A stretch of DNA of 64,000 bases from NCBI RefSeq assembly GCF_030209755.1, contig NZ_JARVRH010000002.1:124001-188000 (forward strand). The letters run 5' to 3'. Made by a program: the position numbers and the translations under genes. The stretch's first letter is position 1. Every line of letters begins with the position of its first letter. The notes under the pieces are model-generated. The model was not told where the DNA came from and did not search any database. It saw only the letters and a program-made list of their open reading frames with translations. Positions 61,281-64,000 of this stretch are shown piece by piece. This DNA comes from Arthrobacter sp. efr-133-TYG-118 (GTDB taxonomy: Bacteria > Actinomycetota > Actinomycetes > Actinomycetales > Micrococcaceae).

Positions 61281-61682
61281 TTAGACGCGGCGGCGCTTCG
61301 GCGGGCGGCAACCGTTGTGGGCGCTGGGGGTGACGTCCTGGATGGAGCCAACCTCGAGACCAGCGGCCTGCAGCGAACGGATTGCGGTCTCGCGTCCGGA
61401 TCCCGGTCCCTTGACGAACACGTCGACCTTGCGCAGACCGTGCTCCTGGGCGCGCTTTGCAGCAGCCTCGGCAGCCATCTGGGCGGCGAACGGGGTGGAC
61501 TTGCGGGAGCCCTTGAATCCAACCTCACCGGCGGAAGCCCAGGAGATTACAGCACCGTTCGGGTCCGTGATGGACACGATGGTGTTGTTAAAGGTGCTCT
61601 TGATGTGCGCCTGGCCAAGCGCGATATTCTTCTTGTCCTTCTTACGCGGCTTGCGAACCGCGCCACGAGTCTTCGGGGGCAT
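61281..61682 (-). CDS. rpsK: 30S ribosomal protein S11
   Basis: A 133-residue uS11 with [34 protein letters not shown] and the ending [10 protein letters not shown]. Part of the infA-rplQ operon. Confidence 0.97.
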   Translation of the reverse strand: MPPKTRGAVRKPRKKDKKNIALGQAHIKSTFNNTIVSITDPNGAVISWASAGEVGFKGSRKSTPFAAQMAAEAAAKRAQEHGLRKVDVFVKGPGSGRETAIRSLQAAGLEVGSIQDVTPSAHNGCRPPKRRRV

Positions 61683-61745
61683 TATTTCTCCTACAGAAAG
61701 TTTATTGGGGGAAAGTCAGCTGCTTGGGCCCACATTTGCCGGGTT

Positions 61746-61772
61746 CCCTAAAATCGCGCAGCGATTTTAGGG
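61746..61772. other. Perfect hairpin between rpsM and rpsK
   Basis: A 12-bp perfect stem (61746-61757 with 61761-61772), three-base loop, centred on an AT-rich sequence (CCTAAAATCGC) unlike the GC-rich surroundings. No T-tract. Confidence 0.75.
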
Positions 61773-61784
61773 GGCGAATGGGGA

Positions 61785-62162
61785 CTAGCGGCCGGCTTTC
61801 TTCTTGCCGGCGACGGTACGCTTCGGGCCCTTGCGGGTACGAGCGTTGGTCTTCGTACGCTGACCGCGTACGGGCAGGCCCTTGCGGTGACGCAGGCCTT
61901 CGTAGCTGCCGATTTCAACCTTGCGGCGGATATCTGCTGCTACTTCGCGGCGAAGGTCACCCTCAACCTTGTAGTTGCCTTCAATGTAGTCACGCAGCTG
62001 GACCAGCTCGGCGTCAGTCAGGTCCTTGACGCGAACGTCAGCGCTGATGCCGGTGGCAGCCAGGGTTTCGTGTGCACGGGTCTTGCCCACGCCGTAGATG
62101 TAAGTAAGCGCAATTTCCAACCGCTTTTCGCGGGGAATGTCTACGCCAGCGAGACGAGCCAT
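61785..62162 (-). CDS. rpsM: 30S ribosomal protein S13
   Basis: A 125-residue uS13 starting [14 protein letters not shown], with [12 protein letters not shown] and a Lys/Arg-rich end. ATG at 62162 is the family start; the longer frame from 62213 is rejected. Confidence 0.97.
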   Translation of the reverse strand: MARLAGVDIPREKRLEIALTYIYGVGKTRAHETLAATGISADVRVKDLTDAELVQLRDYIEGNYKVEGDLRREVAADIRRKVEIGSYEGLRHRKGLPVRGQRTKTNARTRKGPKRTVAGKKKAGR

Positions 62163-62352
62163 AGTGGCAGTACTCCTTGTATAAACCGGAGGTCGTAGGC
62201 AGTACACCCGCACTTTCAGTGCGGCCCCAGCCTCCGACCGGGGGTTAGCTGTCCGGGCCCATACGTCCCAATTCAGCTTGTGCTGCCTTTATTTACTTGC
62301 GTGGGTTAGCAACCCAGGTTGCCCTCGCGGGCGCTAGTTCCCTTGCGGGGAA
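62163..62352. other. Gap between rpmJ and rpsM
   Basis: 190 bases without a gene. Several short hairpins are visible (for example TGGGTT with AACCCA near 62303-62317 and a GCCC/GGGC pair near 62320). No clear promoter or T-tract. Confidence 0.5.
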
Positions 62353-62466
62353 TTAGCCCTGGCGCTGCTTGTGGCGCGGGTTCTCGCAGATCACCATGAC
62401 CCGGCCATTACGGCGGATCACTTTGCACTTGTCGCAGATCTGCTTAACGCTCGGCTTGACCTTCAT
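62353..62466 (-). CDS. rpmJ: 50S ribosomal protein L36, zinc-binding form
   Basis: A 37-residue bL36 ([15 protein letters not shown] start, ending NPRHKQRQG). The zinc ligands Cys11, Cys14, Cys27 and His32 are all present. It is the zinc-replete counterpart of the paralogue at 17448-17570. Confidence 0.97.
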   Translation of the reverse strand: MKVKPSVKQICDKCKVIRRNGRVMVICENPRHKQRQG

Positions 62467-62540
62467 GGCGTTCCTTTGCGTGTTGCAGTTGGTCAGCTGA
62501 AGCGGCTTTACCTAGGTTTCCCAAGGCTGCCGCCCAGCAA

Positions 62541-62762
62541 TTACTTGTAGCGGTAGACGATGCGACCACGTGTGAGGTCGTAAGGGCTTAGCTCCACCAC
62601 TACACGGTCCTCAGGGAGAATCCTGATGTAGTGCTGTCGCATCTTCCCCGAGATGTGTGCAAGAACGATGTGCTTGTTGGTGAGCTCAACGCGAAACATC
62701 GCATTGGGCAGCGCCTCAGTCACAACGCCCTCGATCTCAATGACCCCGTCCTTCTTGGCCAT
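62541..62762 (-). CDS. infA: Translation initiation factor IF-1
   Basis: A 73-residue S1/OB-fold protein ([20 protein letters not shown] to GRIVYRYK). GGAGG lies just before the ATG. First gene of the infA-rpmJ-rpsM-rpsK-rpoA-rplQ(-truA) series. Confidence 0.98.
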   Translation of the reverse strand: MAKKDGVIEIEGVVTEALPNAMFRVELTNKHIVLAHISGKMRQHYIRILPEDRVVVELSPYDLTRGRIVYRYK

Positions 62763-62784
62763 ATCCTCCGCTAACTGTTGTTTG

Positions 62785-62829
62785 CCGCAGCCCTCCGGTT
62801 AGGCACCGGAAAATCTGCGGACGTTTTTT
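62785..62829 (+). terminator. Plus-oriented terminator-like hairpin in the infA leader
   Basis: A 6-bp outer stem (62785-62790 with 62815-62820) and a 6-bp inner stem (62794-62799 with 62805-62810), followed on the plus strand by ACG and six T, then more T-rich sequence. No plus-strand gene lies upstream of it. Confidence 0.55.
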
Positions 62830-62918
62830 GTTTGTTTGGCCGTCCGGCTCCTGCCACTCCACGAAGCAGGACTCGCGACCTGTTAAATGGGCGTGGCTGT
62901 GCAGACAACCAACAGACA

Positions 62919-62947
62919 ACTCTACGCCAAGTCGGCGCGAAAGTTAA
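62919..62947 (-). promoter_or_regulatory. Putative infA operon promoter
   Basis: On the minus strand TTAACT (62947-62942), a 17-base spacer and TAGAGT (62924-62919). The -10 hexamer is the same as in the groES promoter. It is 157 bases upstream of infA. Confidence 0.6.
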
Positions 62948-63019
62948 ATCCGCCCATGCTAGCGCAGACACTGGCACGGTGTCACCCTTTCCCGTGCTGG
63001 AGAACCCCCTTGGATCCCG

Positions 63020-63970
63020 CTAAACCGCGCCGTAGGCAGCGAAGGTGCCTGCCGCCGTCGTGATCGATTCGGCGGCCTCGACACCATCGAGGACAGCCAG
63101 GCGGACAGCGTCTGCCGCCGCACTTTGCAGGGTAATGAGCGAAACCTGCCTTGCTTGTTCCGAACTCCGGTCAAGCCCGACGGCGCCGGTCGCCAGCGCG
63201 AACACGGTGTCGCCGTCGGCGAGCGTATGGGAAGGATTCAGCGCCCGGGCAAGGCCGGCGTGTGCCGCACCGGCGGTGCGTTTGCATTCGGCGGGGTCGA
63301 GGACCGCGTTGGTGGCGACGACGACGAGAGTGGTGTTCAGCGCCGGGGGCCCCGCCGGTTCGGAGCTGCCGGATTCCGCCCGCCGGGACGATGTGCCGAA
63401 AGGCATCCCGAGCGCGTTGACCACTGCGAGCGCGCCCACCACCACGCCGCCGTCCAGGGTGATGGACGAGGTGCCTACTCCCCCTTTGAACGCGCCGCGC
63501 CCAATCACGGCACCGGTACCGCCACCGATGTTTCCACGCCCGACGTCGGCATGCTCGCTTGAGGCCGCAGCCGCAGCGGCCGCTTCGTATCCCATTGCTT
63601 CGTCGGGGCGGGCGGCGAAGTCACCGCCGCGACCCAAATCGAAGATCGCGGCGGCTGGAACGATCGGCACCACGCCCCCGGGCACGGCGAAACCGCGCCC
63701 CTGCTCCTCGCACCATCGCTGGGCACCGTGAGCCGTGATCAAACCGAAGGCGCTCCCGCCGGTGAGCACTACGGCGTCGACCGTGGGCACCAAGGTGGTG
63801 GGATCGAGCGCGTCCGTCTCGTGCGTGCCCGGTCCGCCGCCTCGGACGTCCACCGATCCCACCGTCCCCGGCGGCGGAAGGACAACGGTCACCCCGCTCA
63901 GCCAGCCCTCGCCGGCCCGCTGGACATGTCCCACCCGGATTCCTGGCACATCAGTGATCTTCGAAGTCAT
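63020..63970 (-). CDS. P1 family peptidase (DmpA/BapA-like aminopeptidase)
   Basis: A 316-residue Ntn-type hydrolase of the DmpA/P1 family, with DVPGIRVGHVQ at the start, VLTGGSAFGL, GRGNIGGGTGAV and the putative self-cleavage site in LNTTLVVVATNA (Asn212-Thr213). Members hydrolyse N-terminal D- or beta-residues; the substrate here is unknown. ATG at 63970 is preferred; a GTG at 63994 would add eight residues. Confidence 0.88.
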   Translation of the reverse strand: MTSKITDVPGIRVGHVQRAGEGWLSGVTVVLPPPGTVGSVDVRGGGPGTHETDALDPTTLVPTVDAVVLTGGSAFGLITAHGAQRWCEEQGRGFAVPGGVVPIVPAAAIFDLGRGGDFAARPDEAMGYEAAAAAAASSEHADVGRGNIGGGTGAVIGRGAFKGGVGTSSITLDGGVVVGALAVVNALGMPFGTSSRRAESGSSEPAGPPALNTTLVVVATNAVLDPAECKRTAGAAHAGLARALNPSHTLADGDTVFALATGAVGLDRSSEQARQVSLITLQSAAADAVRLAVLDGVEAAESITTAAGTFAAYGAV

Positions 63971-64000
63971 GTGCCTATTCTGCTCCTCGACCACAAACGG

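Overview
The window looks like chromosomal DNA of a high-GC Gram-positive bacterium of the Micrococcaceae (Arthrobacter sensu lato). Support comes from mycothiol synthesis (mshA with an Ino1-type inositol-phosphate synthase nearby), guaB3 next to guaB, an operonic groES-groEL1 with a His-containing GroEL tail, the treX-treY-treZ trehalose pathway, an rpsK-rpoA junction without rpsD, a long acidic tail on ribosomal protein L17, and many GTG/TTG starts. The genus is inferred from gene content and protein style, not from a marker search. I saw no rRNA, tRNA, CRISPR array, transposase or prophage gene.

Layout. 1-10100 (minus): the N-terminal part of a large helicase-like ATPase, guaA, a DUF3817 membrane protein, SURF1, an orphan PTS EIIA, glpD, guaB3 and guaB. 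10300-15240 (minus): an acyltransferase-3/SGNH membrane enzyme, groEL and groES under two CIRCE operators, and a small membrane protein. 15300-18900: a THUMP-like methyltransferase (+), an atypical shikimate-dehydrogenase-like gene (-), a zinc-free L36 paralogue with a Zur-type operator (-), and a glutamate-cysteine ligase (+). 18900-23000 (minus): alr-tsaE-tsaB-rimI-tsaD, tightly overlapping. 23000-31700: a PfkB kinase, a GNAT enzyme, mshA, fhs, a DUF559 nuclease-like gene, ino1 and an aldo/keto reductase. Phased intergenic repeats follow three successive plus-strand genes here. 31700-38300 (minus): treX, treY, treZ. 38300-45600: nnr, acpS, glmS (-), coaA and a Tat-lipoprotein VanY (+), glmM (-). 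45700-48950 (+): a GT2-GtrA and GT39 pair. 49000-50030 (minus): rplM-rpsI. 50300-58400 (+): a complete ten-gene Tad/Flp pilus locus with two pilins. 58500-62760 (minus): infA-rpmJ-rpsM-rpsK-rpoA-rplQ-truA. 63020-63970 (minus): a P1-family peptidase.

How it fits together. The minus strand carries a core actinobacterial housekeeping series (translation genes, then glmM, glmS, acpS, nnr, alr, the tsa genes, groESL and gua genes). It is interrupted by plus-strand accessory cassettes: the Tad locus between truA and rplM, and the glycosyltransferase pair between rpsI and glmM. glmS and glmM supply two steps toward UDP-GlcNAc. alr and VanY act on D-alanine in peptidoglycan. tsaB, tsaD and tsaE make the t6A tRNA modification. 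ino1 and mshA feed mycothiol. treX, treY and treZ turn glycogen into trehalose. Regulation visible in the sequence includes two CIRCE boxes around the groES promoter, a Zur-type box at the alternative L36, and many intrinsic terminators and intra-operon hairpins.

No single wholly new system is obvious. The best candidates for a second look are the 32-bp-phased repeat arrays with the DUF559 gene beside them, the intra-operon hairpins of the rpoA operon, the terminator inside the truA start, and the P-loop Lys-to-Gln change in the edge ATPase.
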